Counted from the stretch's first letter, positions 43,719 to 52,693 are shown. The stretch is DNA of 64,000 nt from Lacisediminimonas profundi (GCF_008831265.1 NZ_VTTH01000007.1:62001-126000); one strand, 5' to 3'. Made by a program: numbers and translations. The notes: generated from the letters alone by a model not told the origin.

Positions 43719-44711
43719 TTACCTGCCTGACAGGCCAGGCGCCTTGCCCGGATGGCGCTCGCGCCATGCCGCGACTGCCGCGGCAATGCCGGTCAGCTCG
43801 GGTATCGCGTGAATGCCGTCGGCGCCCGACAATCCGCGCTTGCCCAGTGCCTGGCAATGGCCACCGACCCAGATCTCCGCTTCGGCCGCAAGCTGGCCGC
43901 GCAGGCTGAGCAGGCCGTCGACCGCCTGCGAAGGACTCATGCACATCGAAAACGACAAGGCGACAATGTCGGCACGCTGGGCATCGGCTGCCATCACGAT
44001 ATCGGGAAGCGGCGTTTGCACGCCCAAGGAAACGCAAGTGCATCCGTGCAGCGCAAGCAGCACTTCCGCCATCAACAGCCCCAGCGCATGCTGCTCCTGC
44101 GGGAACGTGGTGAGCACGACGCGTGGCCGATCCTGCGTGGATTCAGGATCGGGGACGCTGCGCCGCACCGACCCCAGCGCGGTGCGCATCACGTGCGTCA
44201 GCTGCTCGGTGAAAATATGTTCTTCGAACACACGGATTTCGCCGCGCGCCCATGCTTCGCCGACTGCTGCGCACAGCGGCGCCGCGACATCGATGACGAA
44301 CTGTTCGAGACCACGCTTGAGTACCGCGGTTGACATCGACTGTGCCAGCGCGCCGGTCTGGTGGCGACGCAGCAGGTCGATGAATTCCGCAATCTCCGGA
44401 TCGGGCACGGAATCCGGCACGCCGGCCACCTGCCGTCGCGCCGCCACTTCACCCGCCAGCGCGTTCAGCTCGTCCATCCCCATCGGAACGATCTTGCCGG
44501 GACGGCAGCCGCCGTCCATCAGCCGGCGCAACAGCCGCAGCTTTACTACCTGGTCATGGGGATAGACGCGTTCGCCATTGGCATCGCGGTCCGGGGCCGG
44601 AAAGCCGTAGCGCCGCTCCCACACACGCAGCGTGTCCTTGGACAGACCGGTATCGCGTTCTACCAGCGCAATACTCGCTCCGCGTTGACGATCATCCGAC
44701 GATTTTTTCAT
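43719..44711 (-). CDS. MerR-type regulator with B12-binding domain (CarH/LitR-like light sensor)
   Basis: 330 residues from the ATG at 44711 (MKKSSDDRQRG). MerR helix-turn-helix at 13-63 (IALVERDTGLSKDTLRVWERRYGF). The four-helix cobalamin cap follows, with Trp154 nine residues before Glu164-His165 (the W-x9-EH motif that cradles adenosylcobalamin in CarH). The Rossmann B12 domain has E206-Q-H208-A-L-G211, where His208 is the lower cobalt ligand. All the key residues of light-responsive CarH/LitR are present, so it should be a dark repressor released by light. Divergent from folE2 across a promoter with paired operators that recur at a distant fatty-acid operon. Confidence 0.88.
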   Translation of the reverse strand: MKKSSDDRQRGASIALVERDTGLSKDTLRVWERRYGFPAPDRDANGERVYPHDQVVKLRLLRRLMDGGCRPGKIVPMGMDELNALAGEVAARRQVAGVPDSVPDPEIAEFIDLLRRHQTGALAQSMSTAVLKRGLEQFVIDVAAPLCAAVGEAWARGEIRVFEEHIFTEQLTHVMRTALGSVRRSVPDPESTQDRPRVVLTTFPQEQHALGLLMAEVLLALHGCTCVSLGVQTPLPDIVMAADAQRADIVALSFSMCMSPSQAVDGLLSLRGQLAAEAEIWVGGHCQALGKRGLSGADGIHAIPELTGIAAAVAAWRERHPGKAPGLSGR

Positions 44712-44747
44712 TGCTGTATGCCGGAGGCCTGCATCAGATGGATTATT

Positions 44748-44823
44748 TTGTCTTGGACAAATCGTTGACAAATGAAATTTTGCCTCATAGGATAGCGCAA
44801 CACCCCTTCCTTGCCTAGGACAA
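44748..44823. promoter_or_regulatory. Twin 13-bp palindromic operators at folE2
   Basis: TTGTCTTGGACAA (44748-44760) and TTGCCTAGGACAA (44811-44823) both fit TTGNC-N3-GACAA and start 63 bp apart. The first ends five bases before the folE2 -35, the second begins 17 bases after the -10, so bound repressor would bracket the promoter. It also overlaps the region from which the MerR gene must be transcribed (autoregulation likely). The same arrangement occurs at 56677-56753. Confidence 0.82.
44765..44793 (+). promoter_or_regulatory. Sigma70-type promoter of folE2
   Basis: TTGACA (44765-44770, perfect -35), 17-bp spacer, TAGGAT (44788-44793, four of six -10 bases). It reads toward folE2, leaving a leader of roughly 100 bases. 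A strong -35 with operators on both sides fits a promoter that is on unless repressed. Confidence 0.75.
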
Positions 44824-44898
44824 CCTGGATTCCTGCTTGGACACCCGCTACCCTGTCTGCGGCTTTGGCCGCTGCGCAAACTCACCTGGGAAAAATTC

Positions 44899-45720
44899 GT
44901 GAACGCACCCGAAAAAATCTTCCTGCCCGACGTGCAAGCGGATGCCGATGCACGCAATATCGCCATCCAGCGAGTAGGCATCAAATCAGTCCGGCACCCG
45001 GTGGTAGTGCAGGGCGTGCAGGGACAGCAGTCCACCGTTGCTACCATCGACATGATGGTCGGGCTGCCGCCGGAGGTAAAGGGCACCCATATGTCGCGCT
45101 TTCTGGAAGTGCTGCAGGCGCATCGGGAACCGCTTTGCGCTGGGGGCCTGGCCGATATGCTGGCAAAAATGCTGTTGCAGCTGGATGCCAGCACCGGGCT
45201 GATCGAGATGCGCATGCCGTATTTCCTGAGCAAGGCGGCGCCAGTCTCGGGCGTGGAAAGCCTGATGGATTACGAACTCACCTTGCGCGCCGAGCAGCGC
45301 GCGGACGGGCCGGCGATCACGCTACAGGTACAGGTGCCGGTCACCAGCCTGTGCCCCTGTTCCAAAAAGATCTCGGCCTATGGCGCGCACAACCAGCGCT
45401 CGCATATCGTGATCGCGGCCACCGTGGTACCCGGCGCCGAGCTGACCGTGGAGGAGCTGATCGCGCTGGCCGAGCGCAGTGCATCATGTGAGCTGTGGGG
45501 CCTGTTGAAGCGGCCGGATGAGAAATACGTGACCGAGCGGGCCTACGAAAATCCGAAGTTCGTCGAGGATCTGGTGCGGGATATCGCAGTCGAGCTGGAC
45601 CAGGACCCGCGTATCCAGCGCTATGAGGTTTCGTCCGAGAACTTCGAGTCGATACATAACCATTCGGCTTATGCGTGGATCGAAGGACCTGCGGGCAGGG
45701 GATTGCGGGCTCGGGCTTAG
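44899..45720 (+). CDS. folE2: GTP cyclohydrolase FolE2 (type IB)
   Basis: 273 residues, GTG start preceded by GGGAAAA. FolE2 family blocks: GIKSVRHPVVV, ATIDMMVGLPPEVKGTHMSRF, VTSLCPCSKKISAYGAHNQRSH (catalytic Cys and metal region) and SSENFESIHNHSAYAW. It makes dihydroneopterin triphosphate, first step of folate synthesis, using a broader metal range than FolE. Regulation by the divergent B12/light regulator would raise folate in light, where photolyases use a folate chromophore (established for the family; link here inferred). Confidence 0.95.
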   Translation: MNAPEKIFLPDVQADADARNIAIQRVGIKSVRHPVVVQGVQGQQSTVATIDMMVGLPPEVKGTHMSRFLEVLQAHREPLCAGGLADMLAKMLLQLDASTGLIEMRMPYFLSKAAPVSGVESLMDYELTLRAEQRADGPAITLQVQVPVTSLCPCSKKISAYGAHNQRSHIVIAATVVPGAELTVEELIALAERSASCELWGLLKRPDEKYVTERAYENPKFVEDLVRDIAVELDQDPRIQRYEVSSENFESIHNHSAYAWIEGPAGRGLRARA

Positions 45721-45826
45721 TTCGACTTGGCTGATTGAGCGGCAAGGCTGCAGGTCTCTGCTGTTCGGGCTCCCTTTCAAAGGGGAGTCGCTTGGTGAGG
45801 CGTTTGGTGGCTTTGTCGCTTTGTGA

Positions 45827-46515
45827 CTTGCGGATGGTGTGGCTGGGTTTGTTGTTTGTCGTTGTGAAGCCGGGAGACACCCCGGCGGGGTGTGTAACTT
45901 TCTTTTGGAAAAGAAAGTCACCAAAGAAACCAAAGTCAAAACCCACTTGGCCAACGCCCGCTTCGATAGCCAACCAGACGCGGACGCCTGGCCGAACCAG
46001 TGCTGCGTTCGCGAGGAGTGTACTGCCACACGTTCGCCTCTGACCGGGATCAGCCAAACCGCTTCAATGCCGCCGACCGCACACCACCGCTCGTTGACTC
46101 CCAATTATTTTCGAAGCCGCTAATTGGCTCTTGAGGTTTGGTTGCCAGGGGGCGCGAGCAATTCAGGGCATTTTCTTCAGTTCTCTGCCTTTCTTGAACA
46201 GCCCCCCTCCGTCGTCTGTTTGAAGCTTCGAAAAACATTAAGAGTCAACGGTGCGCCGGGCATCGGTATAAGACACTTCGCCGGGTTGGCTGATTAGGTA
46301 AGCGGCGTACAGCCGAGGGACCATCTCTCGCGAACGTCGCACTGGATTAGCCCAGGCGTCCGCGTCTGGTTGGCGTTCGAACCCAGCGTTGGCCAAGTGG
46401 GTTTTGACGTTTTTTCTTTGGTTCCTTTCTTTTTTTAAAAGAAAGGAACACACCCGCCGGGGTGTCTCCCGGCTTCACACCGACAACCTTCAAACCCAGC
46501 CAAACGAACCGCAAG
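45827..46515. repeat. Large imperfect inverted repeat between convergent genes
   Basis: Left arm 45827-46016 and right arm 46327-46515 are inverted copies of about 190 bp with long identical stretches (the segments AAAACCCACTTGGCCAACGC, CCAACCAGACGCGGACGCCT and GTGAAGCCGGGAGACACCCC occur in both). Each arm has its own A/T hairpin: CTTTCTTTT-GG-AAAAGAAAG on the left, TTCCTTTCTTTT/AAAAGAAAGGAA on the right. The 310-bp centre contains no recognised gene. It occupies the whole space between folE2 and the convergent hydrolase gene; short frames inside read as low-complexity and are not believable genes. It may be a mobile non-autonomous element or a dispersed bidirectional terminator family. Confidence 0.85.
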
Positions 46516-46530
46516 CCCGAGAGCCGCAAA

Positions 46531-48126
46531 TCAGAACGCCGACACCATCCCGTCCGACCTTGGATCTGACGCCCCCTCCAGCAAGCCATCCGCATGCCGG
46601 ACCAGCGCACCGGCATGCCCGACCGTTTCATCGTAGGCCTGCAGGATCTCCACTTCATGCCCACGCTGGCGCAGTTCGTCCACCACCGTGGCTGGAAAAC
46701 GCTGCTCAAGCTTCAGCGAATCGGTGCTCTGGCCCCAGGTGCGTCCCAGTAACCAGCGCGGCGCGCTTACCGCAGCTTGCAGGGCTTGGCCGAACACTAC
46801 GTGACGGGTGAACACCGCTGCCTGCGTCTGCGGCTGGCCGTCTCCGCCCATCGTGCCGTACACCATCACCCTGCCATCCTTCAACCGCGCCGCTGCGGGG
46901 TTCAGCGTATGGAATGGTTTCTTGCCAGGCTTCAGGGCCACCAGCGCCTGCGGATCCAGGCTGAACGATGCGCCGCGGTTCTGCCAGTTGATGCCGGTGC
47001 GCGGCAGCACCACGCCACTGCCGAACTCATGATAGATGCTCTGGATGAATGAGACCGCCATGCCGTCCTGGTCGATCGTGCCCATCCAGATGGTGTCGCC
47101 GGGCCCGCGTCCCTGGCCCCAGGGTGCGGCGCGCGCAGGGTCGATACGGCGCGCCAGCGCGTCGAGTTGCTGCGCATCGAGCAAGGACTGGCCAGTCACC
47201 TGCATGTACGCGGGATCGGTCACGTGCCGGTCGCGCAACCCGAAGGCCAGCTTGGTCGCCTCCACCACCAGGTGCACATGGTCGGCGCTGTCCGCCTCCA
47301 CAGCAGCCAGGCCGGCACGGTCGAGCAGGCCGAGGATCGCCAGCGATACCACGCCCTGGGTCGGCGGCGTCATGTTGTACAGGTCGCCCGCCGAGTGGTG
47401 CAGGTGGAGCGGCACCGTGCGCGCTGCCGCGTAGCGCTGCAAGTCCTCGCCGGATACCAGCGACCCGACCTCGGCCAAGTCGCGCGCGATGTCATCCGCC
47501 AGCGATCCGCGGTAATAGCTGTCCAGGCCTTCGGCCACCAGGCGCTCCAGCGTCGCTGCCATGCGCGGCTGACGAAAGCGCTGGCCGGCGACCGGGAGTT
47601 CACCATCGATCAGGAATTGCTGCGCAAATCCGGGCTGCTCACGCAGTTCCGGAAGCTTGCTGCGGGTGGCGGCTTCCTGGCTGCGGGTTACCGGCACGCC
47701 GTCGCGGGCATAGGCAATTGCATCGCGCAGCAGGCGCGAGACCGGCATCTTCCCGCCCATTTCGGCGGCGAGATCGAGCGCACAACGCCACCCACCCACC
47801 GTTCCGGCGACCGTGTTGGCAGCGAGCGGACCGCGCATCGGGATCGCCGCACACCCGCGCTCGCGGTAGGCCTCGATGCTGGCGGCGAGTGCGGCGGGGC
47901 CGCAGGCGTCGATTGCAATCGGCTCGCCGCCCGGCGGCACGATTACCCAGAAGCTGTCGCCGCCGATGCCGTTCATGTGCGGATAGACGACAGCGATACT
48001 GGCGGCAGCGGCGACCATTGCCTCGATGGCATTGCCACCCTCGCGCATGACTGCCGTTGCGGACTGGGCTGCAAGATGATGCGGCGCGGTAGCGATTGCG
48101 CCGTAGGCGCGGGGAGTATTGAGCAT
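46531..48126 (-). CDS. Gamma-glutamyltransferase-family Ntn hydrolase, HpxW-like
   Basis: 531 residues from the ATG at 48126 (MLNTPRAYGAIATAPH). AAQSATAVMREGGNAIEAMVAAA opens the family fold. The autocleavage site should be the Thr of GPGDTIWMGTIDQDGMAVSFIQS; the following SIYHEFGSGVVLPRTGINWQNRGASF matches oxamate amidohydrolase (HpxW) more than glutathione GGT, where TTHFSVVD is expected. No signal peptide, so cytoplasmic, again like HpxW. No purine or allantoin genes are nearby, so the substrate is uncertain. Confidence 0.82.
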   Translation of the reverse strand: MLNTPRAYGAIATAPHHLAAQSATAVMREGGNAIEAMVAAAASIAVVYPHMNGIGGDSFWVIVPPGGEPIAIDACGPAALAASIEAYRERGCAAIPMRGPLAANTVAGTVGGWRCALDLAAEMGGKMPVSRLLRDAIAYARDGVPVTRSQEAATRSKLPELREQPGFAQQFLIDGELPVAGQRFRQPRMAATLERLVAEGLDSYYRGSLADDIARDLAEVGSLVSGEDLQRYAAARTVPLHLHHSAGDLYNMTPPTQGVVSLAILGLLDRAGLAAVEADSADHVHLVVEATKLAFGLRDRHVTDPAYMQVTGQSLLDAQQLDALARRIDPARAAPWGQGRGPGDTIWMGTIDQDGMAVSFIQSIYHEFGSGVVLPRTGINWQNRGASFSLDPQALVALKPGKKPFHTLNPAAARLKDGRVMVYGTMGGDGQPQTQAAVFTRHVVFGQALQAAVSAPRWLLGRTWGQSTDSLKLEQRFPATVVDELRQRGHEVEILQAYDETVGHAGALVRHADGLLEGASDPRSDGMVSAF

Positions 48127-48327
48127 TGCAGACCGGTAAAGTTGAAAGGGGATAGGTTGATTGCAGCAGCAAAGCTCCGCAAGAATTGTGCCCTCCTGCA
48201 TCACGAAGCGTAACAAAAGACGGGCAAAAATGGGTTCATCCCCGGCCACGATTTCCGCTCAACGCCAGGACGCACCAGAATGGTGATTAAAACGCCCACT
48301 CCTGTGCGTCCGTGCACCAGGACAACA

Positions 48328-49740
48328 ATGGCTGCGCGTATCTTGCGGCATCGGAATTGCAGTGATACCGTCCTGCCGGTGAATCCATCAAATCCCCCCC
48401 TCTCCGCTAGCGCGGATCCTTTGCAGGCAGGTCCGGCTCGCGGCAGTACGCTGCTTCCTCCGGACGACGGCCTGCGCGGCGTGCTCCATGGCGAAATCCA
48501 CGCGCGCCCCCCGGCCCGCATCGACCTGCCCGCCCTGGTGGTGTTGGTCACGGTGCTGAATGAAGGCGTCGACCGCTCTGCTGAATGCGATCACCTGAAC
48601 CGGCTACCCGGCCAGGGCGGGCTGGCAGCGGCCGATCTGCAGCTGAACTTCATGCGACTGAGACTCGACGGCGCGACCCTGCGCTGGGAGCGCCATGGCG
48701 AGTTCACCCGTTATGTACTGATACAGGCCTTGCCCGAAAATATGCTGGCCGATGGCGCCGGCAGCGCCTTGCATTCTTCGCTGAGGGTGGAGCCTGCATG
48801 GCTGGCCGCCATCCCCGGCCGCACCATCGCCGCCATCCAGCTGGCAATGGTGACCGGCGACCTGAGCGAACCGCAGGTGGCGCTGGCCTCGGCGCAACAA
48901 TGGTTTGGCGGGCGCACTGTAGTCGCCTCGCTATTGGGCAATGGCCATTCGCTGGCGCTGACCGACTTCCATCTGCAAGCCGACGGCTTTGAGCGGATGC
49001 TGGTGATCGCCAGGCCCGGCACCAGCCGTGCCCGCGCGGGTCGCATTGCCCAGCGCCTGCTCGATCTTGAAACCTATCGCCTGATGTCGCTGCGCGGACT
49101 GCCGTCGGCGAAAGAACTGGCGCCAGTGCTGGCACAGTCGGAAGCGGCCCTTGCCGACATCACGGCCCGGCTTGAATCGCGGACCTCGTCGGAAGATGAT
49201 TTGCTGGACACGCTGATCCACGTCGCCGCCGGCGTCGAGCGCGCCACCGCCCAGCATGCTTACCGTTTCTCGGCCACCCAGGCCTATGACGCGCTGGTGC
49301 GCCAGCGCATCGTCGAGATGCGCGAGCTGCCGGTGCCGGGAACCCAGACCATCGGGGAATTCATGCAGCGCCGGCTGTCGCCGGCAATCGCGACCGTCGT
49401 CGCCGCCTCGCAGCGCCTGGGCTCGCTGTCACAGCGGATTGAACGCACCAGCGGCCTGTTGCGCACCCGGGTCGACATCGCGACTGAAAAGCAGAACCAC
49501 CAGTTGCTTGCCAAACTCACGCGCGGGCAGGAATTGCAGCTGAAGCTGCAGGCGACCGTCGAAGGACTGTCGATCGCGGCCATTTCCTACTATGTTGTCA
49601 GCCTGTTGCTGTATGGGGCGAAGTCGCTGAAGGCGCTGGGCGTGCCGGTGCAGCCGGAGGTGGCTGCCGGCGCGCTGATCCCGGTGGTGCTGTTTGGCGT
49701 ATGGCGGCTGACCCGCCGCATCCACGCGCGGCTGCACTGA
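48328..49740 (+). CDS. DUF3422 membrane-anchored protein
   Basis: 470 residues from the ATG at 48328 (MAARILRH), which has AGG six bases upstream; GTG at 48376 (VNPSNPP) is also plausible. LRGVLHGEIHARPPARI is the DUF3422 opening; then a long helical middle (residues 230-390, several heptad-like stretches) and two C-terminal membrane helices (SIAAISYYVVSLLLYGAKSL and ALIPVVLFGVWRL). Family function is unknown; architecture suggests a cytoplasmic domain tethered by C-terminal helices. Confidence 0.88.
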   Translation: MAARILRHRNCSDTVLPVNPSNPPLSASADPLQAGPARGSTLLPPDDGLRGVLHGEIHARPPARIDLPALVVLVTVLNEGVDRSAECDHLNRLPGQGGLAAADLQLNFMRLRLDGATLRWERHGEFTRYVLIQALPENMLADGAGSALHSSLRVEPAWLAAIPGRTIAAIQLAMVTGDLSEPQVALASAQQWFGGRTVVASLLGNGHSLALTDFHLQADGFERMLVIARPGTSRARAGRIAQRLLDLETYRLMSLRGLPSAKELAPVLAQSEAALADITARLESRTSSEDDLLDTLIHVAAGVERATAQHAYRFSATQAYDALVRQRIVEMRELPVPGTQTIGEFMQRRLSPAIATVVAASQRLGSLSQRIERTSGLLRTRVDIATEKQNHQLLAKLTRGQELQLKLQATVEGLSIAAISYYVVSLLLYGAKSLKALGVPVQPEVAAGALIPVVLFGVWRLTRRIHARLH

Positions 49741-49761
49741 ACACGCTGCGGCTGGCCTGTT

Positions 49762-50901
49762 TCAGGCCAGCGCGACAGCTTCGGCGGCCACCACCACGCA
49801 GTTGCGGCCATTTGTCTTGGCCCGGTAGAGGGCCATGTCGGCGCAGCGGATGAGCTCTTCCGCCACCGCCCCATGCGTCGGAAAAGTGGCGATCCCGGCC
49901 GAGAGCGTGGAGCGGATCTGCGCGGTGTCGTAGCTGACAACGCTGGCGGCGAACGCTTCCCGCCATTGTTCGGCGCGCTGCTGAGCGATCGCGGCCGGCA
50001 CGCCCGGCAGCAGCAGCATGAACTCTTCGCCGCCGTAGCGGCATGCCACATCGGACGCGCGCGCCTGGCCCTCGAGTATCGACGCCAGCATTTTCAGGAC
50101 CGCGTCGCCAGCAGGATGGCCATAGTTGTCATTGAGATGCTTGAAATGGTCGATATCGATCATCACGACAGAAAGCGGCTGTTGTTCGCGGGTGCAGCGC
50201 ACCAGCTCCCGTTCCAGGGTGGCATCGAAGTAGCGCCGGTTGTACAGCCCGGTCAAGGGATCGCGGTTGGCCTGTTCGCGCAACTGGGCCTGCAGCACGC
50301 CGATCTCGTCGAGCTGGCGCTTCAATGCCTGCTCGCTCACTCGCAGCTGTTTGCGAGTCTCATGCAGCTTGACCGCGCGGGCATAGCCATTTTCCGCGAC
50401 CACCAGTATGTAAAGGAATACCGCCAGTATCGCCAGCAACGTCGCCGGCCAGCCGGTGGCGGGAGAAAAATGCCAGCCGCCGATTGCGACCGCCAGCAGC
50501 GACCCGGCCAGCATGGACGACAATCCCTGGAAGAATCCGCTGCGACCGCGAAATACCGTCATGTTGACCGTGACCGTCACCAGCGAAATGAAGGTGATCC
50601 AGACTGGAAATCCGAGTGCCGCAGACCAGATCCCGAAAAAGAGGCCATCGAGCAGCAGGTTGTTCATCTCGGCCCGGCGCTGGTCGCGCGCGCGCAGGGC
50701 CCGCCAGTAGATCAGTTGCGGATAGGCGATGAATTGCAGCGCCAGCAATATCCAGGTGAACGGCCCGTAGTCCAGCGTGGAAATGTGCGCCCCGATGGTG
50801 ACGGCCAGCAGCAGGCCGCACAATGAGCGGTTACGGCGGTTCATGCGCACTGTCCAGTGAACTGGCTGGACCGGCGGTGCACTCAGGGACAACATTTCCA
50901 T
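49762..50901 (-). CDS. Membrane diguanylate cyclase (MASE2-like plus GGDEF)
   Basis: 379 residues. Six or so membrane helices in residues 26-172 resemble the MASE2 sensor domain; a coiled-coil (about 178-212) leads to a GGDEF domain starting DPLTGLYNRRYF. The active site is GGEEF at 290-294, and an RxxD inhibitory site (RASD, 281-284) lies five residues before it, so the enzyme should make cyclic-di-GMP and be feedback-inhibited. The signal is unknown. Monocistronic. Confidence 0.9.
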   Translation of the reverse strand: MEMLSLSAPPVQPVHWTVRMNRRNRSLCGLLLAVTIGAHISTLDYGPFTWILLALQFIAYPQLIYWRALRARDQRRAEMNNLLLDGLFFGIWSAALGFPVWITFISLVTVTVNMTVFRGRSGFFQGLSSMLAGSLLAVAIGGWHFSPATGWPATLLAILAVFLYILVVAENGYARAVKLHETRKQLRVSEQALKRQLDEIGVLQAQLREQANRDPLTGLYNRRYFDATLERELVRCTREQQPLSVVMIDIDHFKHLNDNYGHPAGDAVLKMLASILEGQARASDVACRYGGEEFMLLLPGVPAAIAQQRAEQWREAFAASVVSYDTAQIRSTLSAGIATFPTHGAVAEELIRCADMALYRAKTNGRNCVVVAAEAVALA

Positions 50902-50999
50902 TCAGCAAGTGTAGCAGGTGGCAGTTGCGCGCCGTTTCAATAAATGTCACCGTCAACGCGATGTCACAATCTGACGTCGGCAGCCCATCCCCACCATTC

Positions 51000-51656
51000 T
51001 TACTGACCCAGCAAACCGGCGGCTATGTTCACGGAAAGGCCGAGGATGGCTGCGTTGAACAGGAAGCTCAACACCGATTGCGCCAGCACCAGCCGCCGCA
51101 ATGTATGGGACAGGACGATAACGTCGGAGGTTTGCGCCGCCACGGCGATCGTGAACGAGAAATAGAGAAAATCCCAATAGTCGGGCTGCTCCCGCCCGCC
51201 CGGGAACATCAGGGGGCGATGCCGGTGGTCGGCTCGATAGAACAGGTGGGCATAGTGGATGGTAAATACCATGCCAAGCATCAGCCAGGAACCGACCAGC
51301 GTCACCGCCGTAAAGGCATAGTGGCCCAGGCGGTCGGCCAGCGACAGGTGGCGCGTCCCGGTCAGTTCGAAGGCGATCGCGGCCACGCTCAGCACAGCGG
51401 CGAGCGACAAGATGACCAGCACCATGCGAGCACTGTTGTCTTCCTGCGCGGCGATGACGCGCACTTCATCGGGATTGGCACGAACCACCAGCCAGGCCAG
51501 CGACACCAGGTAAGCCCATACGCCCACATTCCACCCGGCGAGCAGGCGCTCAATCGGATTCTGCAATGTGGTCAGCAGGAGCCCGGCACCCATTCCGACG
51601 ACGATGCTGATGGCCAGGCGCGGGCGGTGATGTGCAAAGCGTCTGATCGAGTCCAT
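51000..51656 (-). CDS. DUF1345 membrane protein
   Basis: 218 residues from the ATG at 51656 (MDSIRRFAHHRPRL). About five membrane helices. The DUF1345 landmarks are MVFTIHYAHLFYR with YF-type ending and PDYWDFLYFSFTIAVAAQTSDVIVLSHTLRR, then a last helix SVNIAAGLL. Function is not established; the latter loop resembles an ion-channel pore region but this is only an impression. Not linked to the neighbours by operon structure. Confidence 0.87.
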   Translation of the reverse strand: MDSIRRFAHHRPRLAISIVVGMGAGLLLTTLQNPIERLLAGWNVGVWAYLVSLAWLVVRANPDEVRVIAAQEDNSARMVLVILSLAAVLSVAAIAFELTGTRHLSLADRLGHYAFTAVTLVGSWLMLGMVFTIHYAHLFYRADHRHRPLMFPGGREQPDYWDFLYFSFTIAVAAQTSDVIVLSHTLRRLVLAQSVLSFLFNAAILGLSVNIAAGLLGQ

Positions 51657-51760
51657 GCGATGTATCACGATTGCAAGGTGACGATTATGCACCTCCTTGC
51701 GGGCGAGACATCGGAATATCGCAGGCCCCGCAGCAAGTCCAGCCACGCCTGCGCATCAAC

Positions 51761-52147
51761 TCAGGCCAGGTTCCACCCGGGATCGCGCGTGAGGGCAACC
51801 CCGACGATATAGGTGAATGTCAGGACTGCCCCGCCCAGGGCCGCCACGCGAATGCCGCGGGTGCGGCCCCGTTTCAGCGCCACCGTGCCAAGCAGGATAT
51901 AAATCACCAGTGCGATCACCTTGGCACCCAGCCAGCCGTGTACGAAGGGATATTGCCGGCTCCAGGCGGCAAGCCCGATCGCGCTTGCCAGCAGGATGGT
52001 GTCGATCAGGTGCGGAACGACCTTGACCCAGCGTTGCTGCAGCCGGGGCGAATCGGCCAGCATCCAGGCGGCGCGTAACAGGAACAGGCATCCGGACAGT
52101 GCTACGGCACCAACGTGGACATGCTTCAGCGCCAGGTAGCCAATCAT
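51761..52147 (-). CDS. SirB2-family membrane protein
   Basis: 128 residues, four membrane helices. LALKHVHVGAVALSGCLFLLRAAWML and PHLIDTILLASAIGLAAW are typical of the SirB2 family, with conserved His in the first and third helices that might bind haem. It lies five bases after nsrR on the same strand, so it is probably part of the NO-response unit. The biochemical role is unknown. Confidence 0.87.
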   Translation of the reverse strand: MIGYLALKHVHVGAVALSGCLFLLRAAWMLADSPRLQQRWVKVVPHLIDTILLASAIGLAAWSRQYPFVHGWLGAKVIALVIYILLGTVALKRGRTRGIRVAALGGAVLTFTYIVGVALTRDPGWNLA

Positions 52148-52151
52148 TGGT

Positions 52152-52622
52152 TCAGGCCTTTTTCCGGACAGCAGGAATGAGTGTCACAACCGACAGCGGC
52201 ACAGACTTGCGCAAGCTGGAAGCGTTGGAAAGTATCTGCTCCAGCGTCACCTCATCCAGCACCGCCAGCCAGGCCTGTGTGGCGCGCCGCAGCAGGTCCT
52301 TGAGCTGGCAGGCTGGTGCCAGCACGCAGTCGTTGCGCGCCTGGTCGAAGCACTCGACCATATTGAAGTCAGGCTCGGTCAGCCGCACCACGGCGCCGAT
52401 ATTGATTTCGCCGGGCTCGCGCGCGAGGCACAGCCCACCCCCTCGTCCGCGCGTTGTCTGCACCATCCCGGACAGGCCTAACTGGTGCACCACCTTGGTC
52501 AGGTGATTGTTGGATATGCCATAAGCATCCGATATCTCCCTGATCGTCACCAGATGGTCGCGATGCAGGCCCAGGTAGATCAGGGTGCGCAAGGTGTAAT
52601 CGGTGTAGTCGGTCAGTCGCAT
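52152..52622 (-). CDS. nsrR: Rrf2-family NO-sensing repressor NsrR
   Basis: 156 residues. N-terminal winged helix MRLTDYTDYTLRTLIYLGLH, recognition helix GISNNHLTKVVHQL, and three cysteines C91, C99 and C105 placed to hold the iron-sulfur cluster that reacts with nitric oxide. GRGGGLCLAREP is the wing. Divergent from nnrS with an NsrR-like operator between them; cotranscribed with the SirB2 gene. Confidence 0.92.
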   Translation of the reverse strand: MRLTDYTDYTLRTLIYLGLHRDHLVTIREISDAYGISNNHLTKVVHQLGLSGMVQTTRGRGGGLCLAREPGEINIGAVVRLTEPDFNMVECFDQARNDCVLAPACQLKDLLRRATQAWLAVLDEVTLEQILSNASSLRKSVPLSVVTLIPAVRKKA

Positions 52623-52693
52623 GAGCCCTGCATTGTTTCAATGGTTGAGTCGCCAGCGCGATCCGGGGATTGCTTTCCGGCCGCGTCGAATAT

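Noticed and set aside
46238-46709. Short frames reading KPGDTPAG... and KERNQRKN... inside the inverted repeat
   Set aside because: They arise from the repeat arms on both strands, lack ribosome sites and show low-complexity composition; treated as repeat DNA.
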